Below are positions 47,390-58,826 of a DNA stretch of 64,000 bases, in pieces. The stretch spans positions 5,968,882 through 6,032,881 of the forward strand of contig OZ007509.1 of the NCBI GenBank assembly GCA_963931865.1. The letters run 5' to 3'. This DNA is from Axinella damicornis. Taxonomy: Eukaryota > Porifera > Demospongiae > Axinellida > Axinellidae. The position numbers were made by a program, and so were the translations under genes. The notes under the pieces were generated by a model. It was not told the origin of the DNA. It was given only the letters and a program-made list of their open reading frames with translations, and made no database searches. Every line of letters starts with the position of its first letter. Positions within the stretch are counted from its first letter, which is position 1.

Positions 47390-48430
47390 TGAAGGCTGTG
47401 CCTGATCCTGCCACAAGGTAGAACCCCGGGAATTTATACATTGGCAATGAGGTTCCTATGGTCAACTAGAATGCAGCTAAGGCTTCATCTAGCGCAGTGC
47501 CGCAACCTTGCAATGCGACCTTACAATGCGTCCGTACGATGCAACCTTACAATGAGTCCATACGATGCAGACTGTCACACAGCCTAAATAAGCATGCGCA
47601 ATTGGCTCACTTTTGCTAAGCTAAGCACAGAGTGCCATGCATTTCTGCTCTGTAAATATTCCCACCGCATCGGCAGCAGGCAGTGCCCTCATGGGCGGTC
47701 CTTCACAGGCCAATCCTCTGGTTCCACTTAGCCAGGTGGATGGGCCTAGATGCCCCAGGGTGCTGTCCCGTTAGCCCCTCAAAGGCCAACAAGATATGAT
47801 TGTGTGAAATGATATTAATACAAGTGCTGGCGAAGCTCTTAAGGTCGTGGGCTAGTCTTCGGCGCATATGCACAGAGCGGTGTGCACTAGCTAAATAGAA
47901 TACCAGATTGAAGCACTAACTAACACATGGAGGCAGCCCGACAAGTCCAAAACAACCAGAGCTCATGAGTACCATGCACTTTCGTAGAATGCGGAAACGT
48001 GTAGTTTAGATGGGACAGCTGCTTGGAAACAGATCAGGACACTCGAGTACAAGCAAGAATTAAATTCAACGACACATTTTTGGCTACACTTGGCTCTGTA
48101 TTGCCACTAAGTTCAGCGGTTAGACAAAAATTATATGTTTCGGCAAAGTACACTTGCTGGATCTCTCTTCTGGATTCCATCAGTCAAACTCGGCTGTGGT
48201 TCAAATAACTTTCGCCCGAACAACATCAGCTTTAGCCTGAGACTTCGCTCACAAAGCTTACAACGACGCCATGGCACGCACTGGCAGCCTCTACACTTTG
48301 CATGACGTCTAATTGACTTCACACTATTTGAATTGATACGCAACTAGCCCGCGACCTTAAAAGCATTGGATTAGTGATTAGTGAGCCTTAAGTACATTAA
48401 CCTGCTCTTGTGCTTCAATCCGCACACCTC
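47390..48430. other. Non-coding stretch
   Basis: No gene is supported. A short internal repeat (AATGCGACCTTACAATGCG; TACGATGCA) lies near 47,510-47,570. The rest is unique sequence with frames under 75 codons. Confidence 0.45.
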
Positions 48431-48715
48431 TCAGGAACTACCTCAGAATGAGGTACACCAGGAGCCTACACAAGCAAGTGTGTTCCCAGAAACTATTAAC
48501 AGTGCATCGTTACCAGCCAAGTATGCCACAACTTCCAGGGTTGAACTTGCACAAGTAAGAGGAAGGTATGCTTTGACAAGGGGAGTTCCTCTGTACGGCT
48601 CAAATAACAGTATTTGATCCCATGGAATGTGAATACCATACCGCCCTACTCAAACGTCCAGCAACCATTGCCAGATTCATCCCCTCAAGTGTAATTGGAA
48701 TGGCCAAGTGGGGGG
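48431..48715 (+). repeat. Local duplication, copy B
   Basis: This is the second copy of the 46186-46500 segment, in the same orientation, about 2.2 kb away. The copies diverge in the last third but keep ATACCATACCGCC and CCAGCAACCATTGCCAGAT. Confidence 0.8.
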
Positions 48716-48739
48716 CAATCTAATAGTATGTCCAGCTCC

Positions 48740-49135
48740 TCTATTATAATATGGGGAGGGAACCGAGTGGGAAGTGAGGGTCCGGTTCCTCTATATGGGG
48801 AGGGAACCAAGTGGGAAGTGAGGGTCCGGTTCCTCTATATGGGGAGGGAACCAAGTGGGAAGTGAGGGTCCGGTTCCACTATATGGGGAGGGAACCAAGT
48901 GGGAAGTGAGGGTCCGGTTCCTCTATATATATGGAGAGGGAACCAAGTGGGAAGTGAGGGTCCGGTTCCTCTATATGGGGAGGGAACCAAGTGGGAAGTG
49001 AGGGTCCGGTTCCTCTATATGGGGAGGGAACCAAGTGGGAAGTGAGGGTCCGGTTCCACTATATGGAGAGGGAACCAAGTGGGAAGTGAGGGTCCGGTTC
49101 CTCTATATGGGGAGGGAACCAAGTGGGAAGTGAGG
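48740..49135 (+). repeat. 44-bp minisatellite, about eight copies
   Basis: GGTTCCTCTATATGGGGAGG, then GAACCAAGTGGGAAGTGAGG, repeats every 44 bp with few changes, so the array is young. Confidence 0.93.
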
Positions 49136-49149
49136 GGCAAATATTCTGG

Positions 49150-49870
49150 GAGGGGGGTGATCTGTCTGCATTGGGACACTGAGCTGCCCCTCTCATACTA
49201 CATCACTATTACATCACTATTACATCACTCTAATGAATGCATATCTCCTCTCAGTGAAGATCCTTTTGTACCCTAGGAAGTGAGTTCTTTTGTGGCCTTC
49301 TAGGAGCCGGCCTGTCCTACTTCCTCCAGTATAGAAAAGGTACAGTTGTGTTCAATCTGTAATGCCTGTCCTACTTCCTCCGGTACAGAAATGGTACAGT
49401 TGTACAATAAAGTTCAACTGTAATGCCTGTCCTACTTCCTCCAGTACAGAAATGGTACAGTTGCATATTAAAGTTCAATTGTAATGCCTGTCCTACTATT
49501 CCAGGTCATCACTAGATTGCCTAATCCAAACAGTAAGAGCTAGAACAACGTTTGGTAATCCGTTGTTACCCAGACAACAAGTTCCACCGGCCAGTGAATG
49601 AATACAGTATCCTTCTAGGGGAGGAAGAGTTGATCTTTGGTACAGGAAGAGTGTTTGCGGATGTTTATGACCATCTGCTGGCATTAGGAGCACACATCCA
49701 TTTCATGTGTAGTAAAGTGGTAAGCTACGTATGTATGAGGGGATAAAAATTCCTAGTCTGGCAAAACAATCACCATGGTTACCACGACAGTAGTACATTA
49801 CACATGTGCACTGGAATGTTGCTTCTTACAAAGCACAATCACAGTCAGGAGTACCTCAGTCTTCATTTGT
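49150..49870 (+). repeat. Tandem segmental duplication, unit 1
   Basis: It is matched in order by 50120-50900. The shared blocks are GAGCTGCCCCTCTCA, a series of AATGCCTGTCCTACTTCCTC repeats, TCACTAGATTGCCTAATCCA, GGTACAGGAAGAG and CTGGCAAAACAATCACCATG. One 64-codon open frame at 49552 is broken in the second unit. Confidence 0.8.
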
Positions 49871-50119
49871 GGCTTGTCTACAGTAATATGAAAGTATAAT
49901 TCATGATGTAAACTAGAAGAACACATGACGTTGTGGGGCGGGCCTGAGCAAGTGCATATATGCAGCATGCACATCACTATAGTAACTCAACGTCAGGCTA
50001 CCAACACAATAACTACATAGCTACACGTACGTGCTACACACTGTTCCAGCACACTGGGCAAACCAGCCTGCATACTCCAGCTCTGCACAACCCAGGCAGC
50101 CAAACGAACACTTCTCAAC

Positions 50120-50900
50120 TTTCTGAGCTGCCCCTCTCAAACTACATCACTATTACATCACTGTTACATCACTCTAATAATACTGAGAAAAGGGATGAAT
50201 GCACATCCCCTCTCGATGAAGTCTTCTTTCAATGTCAAAGGAAGGCAGTTCTTTTGTAACCCACAATGTCAAAGGAAGTCAGTTCTTTTGCGACCATCTC
50301 GTACTTCATCTGGTACAGAAAGGGTATATTAAAGTTCAATTGTGATGCCTGTCCTACTTCCTCCAGTATAGAAAAGGTCCAGTTGTATATTAAAGATCGT
50401 AATGCCTGTCCTACTTCCTCTAGTATAGAAAAGGTACAGTTGTATATTAAAGTTCAACTGTAATGCCTGTCCTACTTCCTCCAGTACAGAAACGGTATAT
50501 TAAAGTCATTGTAACGGTACATGAATCACAGATTCCATGTCATCACTAGATTGCCTAATCCAACACTTCCTCAGTAAGAGTTAGAAGTGTTTGGTAATCC
50601 ATGGTTACCCAGACAACAGGTTCCACTGCTGTGTGAATACAGTTTCCTTGTAGGGGGAAAAAAGTTGATAACTGGTACAGGAAGAGCGTTCGCGGATGTT
50701 TCATCACAGTATTACCCATCTGCTGGCATTAGGGATACAGGAAGGACACATCCAGCTCATGTGTAGTAAGTGGTAAGTGGGAAGTTACGTATGAAGGAAA
50801 CACAGTGTTAAATTCCTAGTCTGGCAAAACAATCACCATGGTTACCATGACAGCATATGTACACTGGAATGTTGCACAATCACAGTCAAGGGTATCTCAG
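50120..50900 (+). repeat. Tandem segmental duplication, unit 2
   Basis: This is a diverged copy of 49150-49870 with small insertions and deletions that destroy the open frame of unit 1. It includes three 60-65-bp tandem units built on AATGCCTGTCCTACTTCCTC. Confidence 0.8.
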
Positions 50901-50918
50901 TCTTCATGTCGGCGTGCC

Positions 50919-51000
50919 TAGCCTCGTTCCCAGGCTCCTCCCCAGCTTTTTGTCACATACTCGTGACAAAATGCTGGGGAGGAGCCTGGGAACGAGGCTA
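50919..51000. mobile_element. 82-bp fold-back element, TAGCCTCG family
   Basis: The arm TAGCCTCGTTCCCAGGCTCC, then TCCCCAGC, is exactly mirrored. Flanks GGCGTGCC and GGTGTGCC form a duplication with one mismatch, two bases beyond the right tip. Confidence 0.88.
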
Positions 51001-51082
51001 TAGGTGTGCCTACAATAAATTATTATGATAAAAGCACAAGTGTAAAAAACATTAAAAATGTATGGAGATGTAGAGATAACAG

Positions 51083-51118
51083 TAGTCTCGTTCCCAGACC
51101 GGTCTGGGAACGAGACTA
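51083..51118. mobile_element. 36-bp minimal fold-back element, TAGTCTCG tip
   Basis: TAGTCTCGTTCCCAGACC is followed directly by its reverse complement, so almost the whole element is terminal repeat. AGATAACAG and GGATAACAG flank it, with one extra G at the right. Confidence 0.9.
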
Positions 51119-51404
51119 GGATAACAGAACAGCAAACAAGGTAGGGGTGATGGCATGAATAAAACAGTTCAGTATACAACCCCATCTTACATCTTCCACA
51201 TATTACACCTCATTTATAATGAGAAATATGTGTAGGGGGTTGTATACCGAACGGTTTTATGCCATTACCCCTACCTAGCTTGTTTCCTTACTTTCTGCTG
51301 TTCTGCTATCGCTACATCTCCATACATTTTTTTGTAGCTGTATACTTGATAGCATTCATTCCACACACAGTACACAATTTTGAGTTCGAAGTAGAGCCCT
51401 GGAG

Positions 51405-51620
51405 CAGGAGGCCAAAGAGGGGTTGCGAGATGGAGACGGCGCTACAAGAGAGCAGCTGAAGAGCAGAGTGGCCAAAGAGGGGCTGCGACATGGAGATGGC
51501 GCTACAAGAGAGCAGGTGAAGAGCAGCAATGTGTGTCGAAGGAGTGGCCAAAGAGGGTCTGCGACATGGAGACGGCGCTACAAGAGAGCAGCTGAAGAGC
51601 AGCTACGTGTGCCGAAGGAG
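51405..51620 (+). repeat. Minisatellite of about 60 bp, possibly coding
   Basis: GGCCAAAGAGGGGCTGCGA, then ATGGAGACGGCGCTACAAGA, then GAGCAGCTGAAGAGCAG, repeats about three times. One frame (51423-51788, 121 codons) stays open past the array and gives a charged Lys/Arg/Glu/Gln-rich product. It could be a coiled-coil exon of the CFAP99-like gene or a chance frame; I found no clean splice sites. Confidence 0.5.
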
Positions 51621-52241
51621 TACAAGAAAGAGCAAGTTTTGCGAGCAGGGACCCAGACAGAGAGGATTAGAGCACAGACAAATGAGCCAGTGATGACACT
51701 GAGGCGCTGGTCACACACACGACGAAGTTTACAACAGCACACTGCTCAACAGGAGGCTGATCGCTCAGAGTGTGATCGAGACATATAATTACATGCACAC
51801 ACCTTAAGCCGAATATAATTTATATTTGGTAAAACTGGACTGTTCTCCACTGTTGTACATGCCTGTACATGTTGCTCTCTGGCCAAGTCAACATCGGGCG
51901 TTCTTGTTCAAACGTCTGCTGCCATTTCATGAACTTTGAAATGGCGAGTTGCGACATGATTTTCTTCGCCGATGCTGCAGTCAAAACCACTAGACACTAG
52001 GAAGCAGTGAACCCTCCGATGAATGAGCAGTAGATATATTTCAGACAGCGATACTGCATGGTCATTGGCGTGACATTCACATTCCGAGTTTGTCCGTCAC
52101 ACATGATGGAGTGGAATAAGCCCATCCCCTTTATTGAGTAGCTACTTGAATAAGGAACTTGCATGATTACGTCATGGGCGGATGGACACACCCACTTATG
52201 GTATCACGTTAGGATGGACACACCCACTTATGGTATCACGT

Positions 52242-52486
52242 TAGGCCTGGGCAATAATGGGAAAAGCTATATCGCGATAATACGGACAAATTATCTCGAT
52301 ACTTACACAGTATGGGAACTACTACAAATGTGACAACATTAACGTGTCCTTTTCCAGAATTGACATAGAACGCAGCTCAGTGACAGTGGCTAGCATGTTC
52401 TTCACAGGAAATAGCATCCAATATCTTTATCACAATAAAAATTATTATCACGATAAACGATAAATTACGATTATCGCACAGCCCTA
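52242..52486. mobile_element. hAT-like MITE with IR ends
   Basis: The ends TAGGCCTGGGC and GCACAGCCCTA are inverted and the subterminal parts are rich in ATCGCGATAA/TTATCGC. This is the pattern of hAT-type MITEs that begin (T)AGGGCTGGGCGATA. The flanks share AATAAGCCCATCCCC (52,116 and 52,489), so a larger local duplication also occurred. Confidence 0.6.
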
Positions 52487-52929
52487 AAATAAGCCCATCC
52501 CCTATATTGAGTAGTCACATGACTTCCTCGCCCAAGGGTATACTACTGGAGACTTTGCAAGGAATTAAGCTTGGTAGCAAACAATGACAAAACTTCCAAA
52601 TTTATAAGTTGCCAAATTTTCAGGCAAACCACTACTGGTGGGTTAACACACTCCAGCTCTGCACGAACTGGCATTGCCAAATCAGAACTCCAATACCTTA
52701 CTATAAACTACGCATGCATCGCACCTTGCGAATCACTCCTCAGTGAAACAGAATGCAGAGATTTGAAAAAACCAATTGGATTGAAGAAAAATAAATCTTG
52801 TCCTATCACATTCATATGGATCAAGTTTGGTATGTGTGTTCTGCTATCTGATTGGTCCCAATTGGTTCAATACCAGTGAAGTGTGGAATACCAACCTGTT
52901 TGATCTTCTGCGCTTCCCACAGCTGCAGA

Positions 52930-53185
52930 GAAGGAAAATAAAGGCGACATCACTGACAATACAGTAATAATACGACATTGCTGACTATACTATGACATCA
53001 CAGACAATACAGTACATGGTGACAATACTATGACATCAATGACAATAAATATACAATGGCATCACTGACTACCATCACAGGCAACACAGTAAATACTATG
53101 ATGTCACCGGCAACACAGCAATACTATGACATCATCGGCAACGCAGTAATACTATGACATCACAGTAATACTATGACAGCACCGT
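52930..53185 (+). repeat. Irregular tandem repeat of ACTATGACATCAC words
   Basis: ATACTATGACATCA alternates with GCAACACAGTAATACTATG and AATACAGTA. Similar TGACATCA words occur at 57.1-57.2 and 57.9 kb. Confidence 0.75.
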
Positions 53186-53330
53186 GCCTAATTAATTTGA
53201 TAGATAAGCAGAAGCACTGAACATATATTAATAGGGGGAAATGCAACACAACAGACTAAACGTGGGTATCGCTAATATGATTACAACGCAGGCAAATGTG
53301 TGCACGTGTGTGCACGTACAGGTGTGTGTA

Positions 53331-53441
53331 TAGCCTCGTACCCAGGCCCATGCGTGGAATGCAGAAAAGAGCCTCGTACCCAGGCCCAAGCATCACCAGG
53401 CCGTTTTCCGTGTTCCACACATGGGCCTGGGTACAAGGCTA
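53331..53441. mobile_element. 111-bp fold-back element with perfect 9-bp target duplication
   Basis: TAGCCTCGTACCCAGGCCCA and its mirror bound a loop that itself repeats the tip (GCCTCGTACCCAGGCCCA), as if nested. GTGTGTGTA flanks both ends (53322-53330 and 53442-53450), although this target lies in a GT-rich tract. Confidence 0.8.
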
Positions 53442-53550
53442 GTGTGTGTACAGGTATGTGTATGTGTGTGATACTTCCAGGTATACAGAACATGGTTAGT
53501 GATGCCCATTTCAGAATTCTAGCATTACTGTCATCTTGCCTCATGGCACG

Positions 53551-53876
53551 TAGTCTTGTGCCCAGCCTGAAACCTACAGGATAACCGTCTGGTGACTTTC
53601 AGCAACATTCTCGGTCTTCATTTAGTATTCATAATTTAGCTAACTGCCTGAAACCAGACAGAACCGGAAGTCCTATGCGTGAAATATAGCCTAATGCGTA
53701 CCAGTAATATTGCAAGAAACTTCTTGCTATTAACAAAGAGATAATCGAATTCTCTACGATTTCATTGGCAGTCTGAAAAGGTTTGAAATCATTCCTAATG
53801 AAGACCGAGCTTTCTGTGCAAAGTCACCAGACCCACTTTCCCGCGAGGTGAGGGGTGGGGTCTGGGTACGAGACTA
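53551..53876. mobile_element. 326-bp element, copy B
   Basis: This is an inverted counterpart of 39967-40292 with identical total length. CATGGCACG at the left and CATGGTACG just outside the right end are a probable 9-bp duplication. Confidence 0.82.
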
Positions 53877-54399
53877 TACATGGTACGCGGTGTGTAAGAT
53901 GCTTAACGTACGTAGTTAAGTGTATTCATTGTTAATTGCTTACACCATACTGCCTTACGTGGAAGCCAGTACAGTGCTTTCTGGAGTGACCTGTCTTGAT
54001 GACCCATGCATTTTTTTTGTGTGTGTGTTCAAACATTTCGCACTATGCCAAGAATGTACAACCCCTGCAGGAGTAGTACCAATTAAGTGTATTCATTGCT
54101 GATTGCTTCATCATACTGAGTTGCACACTCTTACTACAAGGAACTTGCTACTTCTACAAAGAAACGCAACCAGGAGGGTGGGTAATCTCGCTAGCTAGCT
54201 AGCTCCCTACACTATCCTTGTTAGCAGAACAAAGATGTATATCATGTGACAATATACTGCAACACGATTGGGTAGGACTCCATAGAACAGCATGACAAGG
54301 CTTGCATAATGCGCCCTTGCTACTGGCAAATCATGTTGAACGTGATTGAAGCTGTAGAATTAGAAAGGACGCATAATTAGAGCGCCTACGGTAACAGCA

Positions 54400-55370
54400 T
54401 TCATACTAGCAAACTGAACCCTTATCAGCACGGTTTCAGGCAAAAACACCCCACCCCTGCCACAAAGTTTGGGTTAGCCCAGATAATGATGTCGGCTTAG
54501 GAAATGCAACTTGGAAGCTGCTCGAGACGGTACATCAATGGGCAAATACTATCAATGCCGGACAAAGTACACATGCTGTCTTTATAGATTTCTCCAAAGC
54601 AGTCGACACTGTTCCCCATGAAAGATTACTGCTCAAGCTTGATCATGTGGGAATCTGTGGGCCTCTCCTGAGGTGGATCAGAGGGTTCTTGACCAACCGT
54701 AAACAGTGAGTACTGATCAATGGCTCCTACTCAGACTGGAAGAGAGTACCATCAGGTGTGCCACAGGGATCAATTCTTGGGGCACTCCTCTTCTTGGTAT
54801 ACATTGACGACATTTCCACTGAACTAGACTCACCTTGCCGTCTATTCGCAGATGACTGTGCCATCTTTCGCAAAGTAACATCAGCTGAGGACTGCTCACT
54901 CTTACAAACAGACCTGTCAGCTTTCATTGAGTGGACAGAAACCTGGCAACTCAGAGTGAATCTCTCCAAATAAAATGCAAAGCCCTCAGGATTACCAACA
55001 AGCGAAAGAAGATCCCGTATACCTACTCCCTCGCTGGGACTCAGCTTGACTGGGTAGACTCTTACCAGCACCTTGGCGTGATTATCAACAGCAAGCTGAT
55101 GTGGGGTGAGCACTGTCACTCAGTGGCAGTGAAAGCCACTCGAATGCTCAATCTTCTACACCGAAGTATGTATGGGTGTCAAAAGAAAGCGAAGGAGAGG
55201 GTATACAAAGCCCTTGTCAGACCGCACCTTGAGTACTGTTGCCCAGTGTGGACACCACACACACAAAACAGACCGTGACACAATTGAGAAAGTCCAGAAG
55301 AGGGCAGCAAGATGGATTAACGCTCGGCGGGACAGCTCAATCAAGAAATGGAGCAGGAGCTACGATGAGT
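54400..55370 (+). pseudogene. 5'-truncated non-LTR retrotransposon reverse transcriptase remnant
   Basis: Three successive frames encode pieces of a LINE reverse transcriptase. They include HAVFIDFSKAVDTVPHERLL with LKWLD-like LLRWIRGFLTNRKQ, then VPQGSILGALLFLVYIDDIS, the catalytic LFADDCAIF, then YQHLGVIINSKLMWGEHC and HLEYCCPVWTPHTQ with IEKVQKRAARW. The order (palm, FADD, thumb, C-terminal region) and wording match the CR1/Jockey/L2 side of the LINEs. An in-frame stop after NRKQ, another after LRVNLSK and a frame change near 55,275 show it is dead. No endonuclease domain lies upstream, so it was truncated at the 5' end on insertion, as is usual. Confidence 0.88.
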
Positions 55371-56499
55371 CCCTGGCTACTAACGGTTTAAGTAATAGTT
55401 ATTTACCAGTTTTTTGGGGCATTATGGGGTTTTTGTGTGCACCAAGGCCAATGTATATAGTAACGGTCAAGGGTGGGATAATGTACAAGCCGAAGGTGAG
55501 TGCATTATCCTCCCGAGACCGTTACTAGATTGCCTGAGTGCACTAACTAAAGCCCTGTAATGCACAAAAACCTGGTACATAAAGTATTTAGTGTTACTCA
55601 CTAACCTGAAACATGCAGCCGTTGGTCTTTGAAAGTACTAGATAATGCACACTAAAGTGCATTAATGTTCAGTCATGTGATCGATTCTGAGGCGTCTGAT
55701 TCCTTGGGGGTCACGTGAGTAACTCTTGGTAGTCATAATTCCATAGGAACTGGATGACTTGCTACTAACTGCTTGCTAGCTACAGAGCAAGTTTCACTCA
55801 GCACTCAAAGAAAAGTAGAGAGGGAGGAGTGGCTTTGCTCATGTGCGTATATGTATTAACAACCACACCCTTCTACATGAAATCACAATGTGCGTCTTCA
55901 GAAAGGAGTTTCACTAAAAGTTCCCTTTGTATGTGCAAGAAATTTGGTGCCAAGAAAAATGGTCCAGTTGAAACCGGATCAAACATACTGGTGGCTACAG
56001 CCCAGCTATCTGAAATCATTTTAGAGGAAGTGTGAACTAACTACACTGTACCACCAGAGCAGGAACAGCTGCCAACTGACACAGCATGTGATTCACTTTC
56101 TGAGCTAGCACCCTAATAATAACAGAAGTGTGGTATACTATGTAGGTTCTATAAATATACAGACATGAGGTCACCTTTCCTCTCACTAGCTAGTTAACCT
56201 TGCACTTCCGGCAAGCTCACTGCCTGGTTGTCAGGAAGTTATGAGAATATTCATAGCACAGCTGACATAATTTCAAGTGACAGGACGTGAATACACTTGA
56301 CAACCACAGCTAGCTACACAATGCAGAACCGCAGACACCACGGACCACACCACAGACCAACAGGGCTTCCAAGAGCTTGAGGTCCTGAGGAGGTGGCTCT
56401 CTGTCTAGGGGGTGTGGGAGGTATGTCCTCTCCCAGAAACTTTGGAACTGCTTTTTTTGCTTTTGTTTAGCACAATCTGGGGTCTGGGGCTGAGTTTAC

Positions 56500-56930
56500 A
56501 ACAGCATTGTTGACCGACTCCAACCAAGGCCAGCATTGTTGACAAGTCTTGGTCGGAATTGGTCAACAATGAGAGTTCTTGCAACTAGAGTTGGTGAACG
56601 ATTAATGTGCCATTAATGTGGATTAATGTGCTATTAATGTGCCATTGCAACTTCCCTCGGTTGGAGTGTCAGCAATGTGCTGTTGCAATTAGTAATTAAT
56701 GTGCTGTTAATGTTACAAATAGTCTTAGTTGGTGGTCAACAATGTTGTTGCAACTACCATGGTTGACCAAAATGCAACAGCGCATTCATTGTTGACCAAC
56801 TCCCCTGGGGGCTAGTTGCAACAACACATTGCTGACCGATTCAACCACTAGTGCACTCTAGGCTGTAGTTGCAACAACACATTGTTGACCAATTGAACCA
56901 AGGCTAGTTGCAACAGCCCAGGGTGGATTG
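56500..56930 (+). repeat. Loose tandem repeat of TTGTTGACC / GCAACAACACATT words
   Basis: Words such as TTGCAACAACACATTGTTGA, CCAA and ATTAATGTGC recur irregularly about ten times, in both orientations. Confidence 0.7.
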
Positions 56931-57037
56931 CGTGAAGCACATGGTAGAAATAATGTGCTTGTTTGGGAGCAAGAACGCAAGAACTATGAAAAAAGAACTA
57001 TGATGTAATCATAATGACAGGATCAGGAGTACACAGA

Positions 57038-57076
57038 TAGCCTCGTTCCCAGGCGTTCGGTCTGGGAACGAGGCTA
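57038..57076. mobile_element. 39-bp minimal fold-back element with target duplication
   Basis: TAGCCTCGTTCCCAGGC and its mirror are separated by only a few bases (GTTCG). AGTACACAGA flanks both sides. Confidence 0.92.
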
Positions 57077-57594
57077 AGTACACAGACAATGTCAACAGAA
57101 TAGCATAGCACACAAGATGCACACATCATGTCAAACTGACTTACAGTACAGCCAGTGATCATGATTGTTGATACAACAGTATGACAGTGACATCATAATG
57201 ATGTAACAGTATGACAGTGACATCACAAATACACAGGTGCACCAACAGAGGTTCTGCCACACCCACACAGATCACAGGTGGTCAGACGAACCGCCTTGCG
57301 GCCTTATTGGCCACCTCTCACTCTACTGTGCTCACCATAACATTACAACAGGAGACAGCACTTTGGAAGCCCTACATTAACTCTTAGCCATAAACCACTT
57401 CCCATGTCAGTCCATGCAGGCAGGACTTGCTCACCACTCTTGACATTACATCATCGTCACCTACAGGCAGCACTATGACCTCATGACAGCACAGAGTGTC
57501 TGGTCGATTATTGGCTATCTGCTCAACTCTCTATCGTACCTCCTTCACACAGTGGAGCCAAGAGTTAGAGCCAAGGCTTCAGCCTGGAGCAGGC

Positions 57595-57670
57595 TAGCCT
57601 TGTTTCCAGGCTCCCCTTCGCGTAGCAACAAAACATTTCATCGCTGTGCAGGGGGAGCCTGGAAACGAGG
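57595..57670. mobile_element. 76-bp fold-back element, TAGCCTTG tip
   Basis: TAGCCTTGTTTCCAGGCTCC, then CC, is mirrored by GGGAGCCTGGAAACGAGG, with a loop of about 35 nt. It interrupts an open frame (57,470-57,600; HYDLMTAQSVWSIIGYLLNS) that looks protein-like but has no recognised family. Confidence 0.75.
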
Positions 57671-58419
57671 GAGGAGGCAATGGTGGCTCCAATACAGCAT
57701 GATAGACGGCAGATGATTCCGTTGACGCCATTTAAATGTCAGCCAAATAACTGCACTGGCTCCACCTACGGATCTATTAGTGGGCATGATACTTGGCATG
57801 CTGACAATGTGGCTAATGATTGGCACACACTTGCTGCAGTGCACTGACATCACCATTACATCATAGGCAACTTTGATATACACATGATGTTGACAATGTC
57901 TATGACATCACAATGACATCACTAGATCTAAAGCAAAGTGGAGTTACACAGCAAACTCTCATTCACAAGTAATTTGCATATAAGTATTCATAATGGTGTT
58001 GATAACACAACAACCTTATAAGGAAATGCTAATAGGATACATACCAACTAGGCATTCTATATTTAGCAACAGAAGCCAGGCAAGTGCTGTGGGTGAAGAG
58101 TGATGCTGGCAGTTTTCACAGAAGATGATAGGGATCTGCTGAAAGAGAATGTTACAAAACAACTGAGGTGCATGGAATGCGGTAGCCTTGTTCCCAGGCC
58201 GTTCCCAGATAAAGACAGTGCTTCTGGCTTGGCTATAGTACCTCTCACATATAGGCTCACATGGTTGTTCAAGCCTCTATGTGGTTTCAATTACGTCCTG
58301 ATTACATTCCACACTGCGCTGCTATACCAAAAACAGTGCCCAATATACCAGAGAGATTTATCTGTAGGTGCTTCCAGCTGGGCAAGAGACTACCATGTAC
58401 ACGGCTGAGGATGTATCAA

Positions 58420-58585
58420 AGGACTGGTTGTGGGCATGTCAAGGGACTGGTTGTGGGCGTGTCAACGGACTAGTTGTGGGCGTGTCAAGGACTGGTTGTG
58501 GGCGTGTCAACGGACTAGTTGTGGGCGTGTCAAGGGACTGGTTGTGGGCGTGTCAAGGGACTGGTTGTGGGCGTGTCAAGGGGTT
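58420..58585 (+). repeat. Tandem repeat, 22-23-bp unit
   Basis: GGACTGGTTGTGGGCGTGTC, then AA, repeats about seven times, alternating with a GGACTAGTTGTGGGCGTGTC variant. Confidence 0.92.
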
Positions 58586-58826
58586 GAGGTACGTACCTGC
58601 GGTTGTGTAGTCTCGCTCTCAGATGATTTTTTGCCCTCGTGCGGAATGTAAAGTCTGCCCACGCGAGACTAGCAATTTTGGGCGTATCAAAGAAGGTACA
58701 TACCCTGCTGTAGGCGGCTCATGGGAGGTACGTACCAAGGTATGGATACCTTATACAGTGTTAAATCTCCATGATTGCTACAAGTTGTCTGACACGGGAG
58801 GCTCAAGAGTGAGGCTCCACCTACTT

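Larger units (their letters stand above)
55371..57464. other. Non-coding stretch
   Basis: No gene is supported. It includes a short inverted pair near 55,385-55,530 (TAACGGTTTA / GAGACCGTTACTAG), a loose repeat at 56.5-56.9 kb and a small fold-back element at 57,038. Confidence 0.4.
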
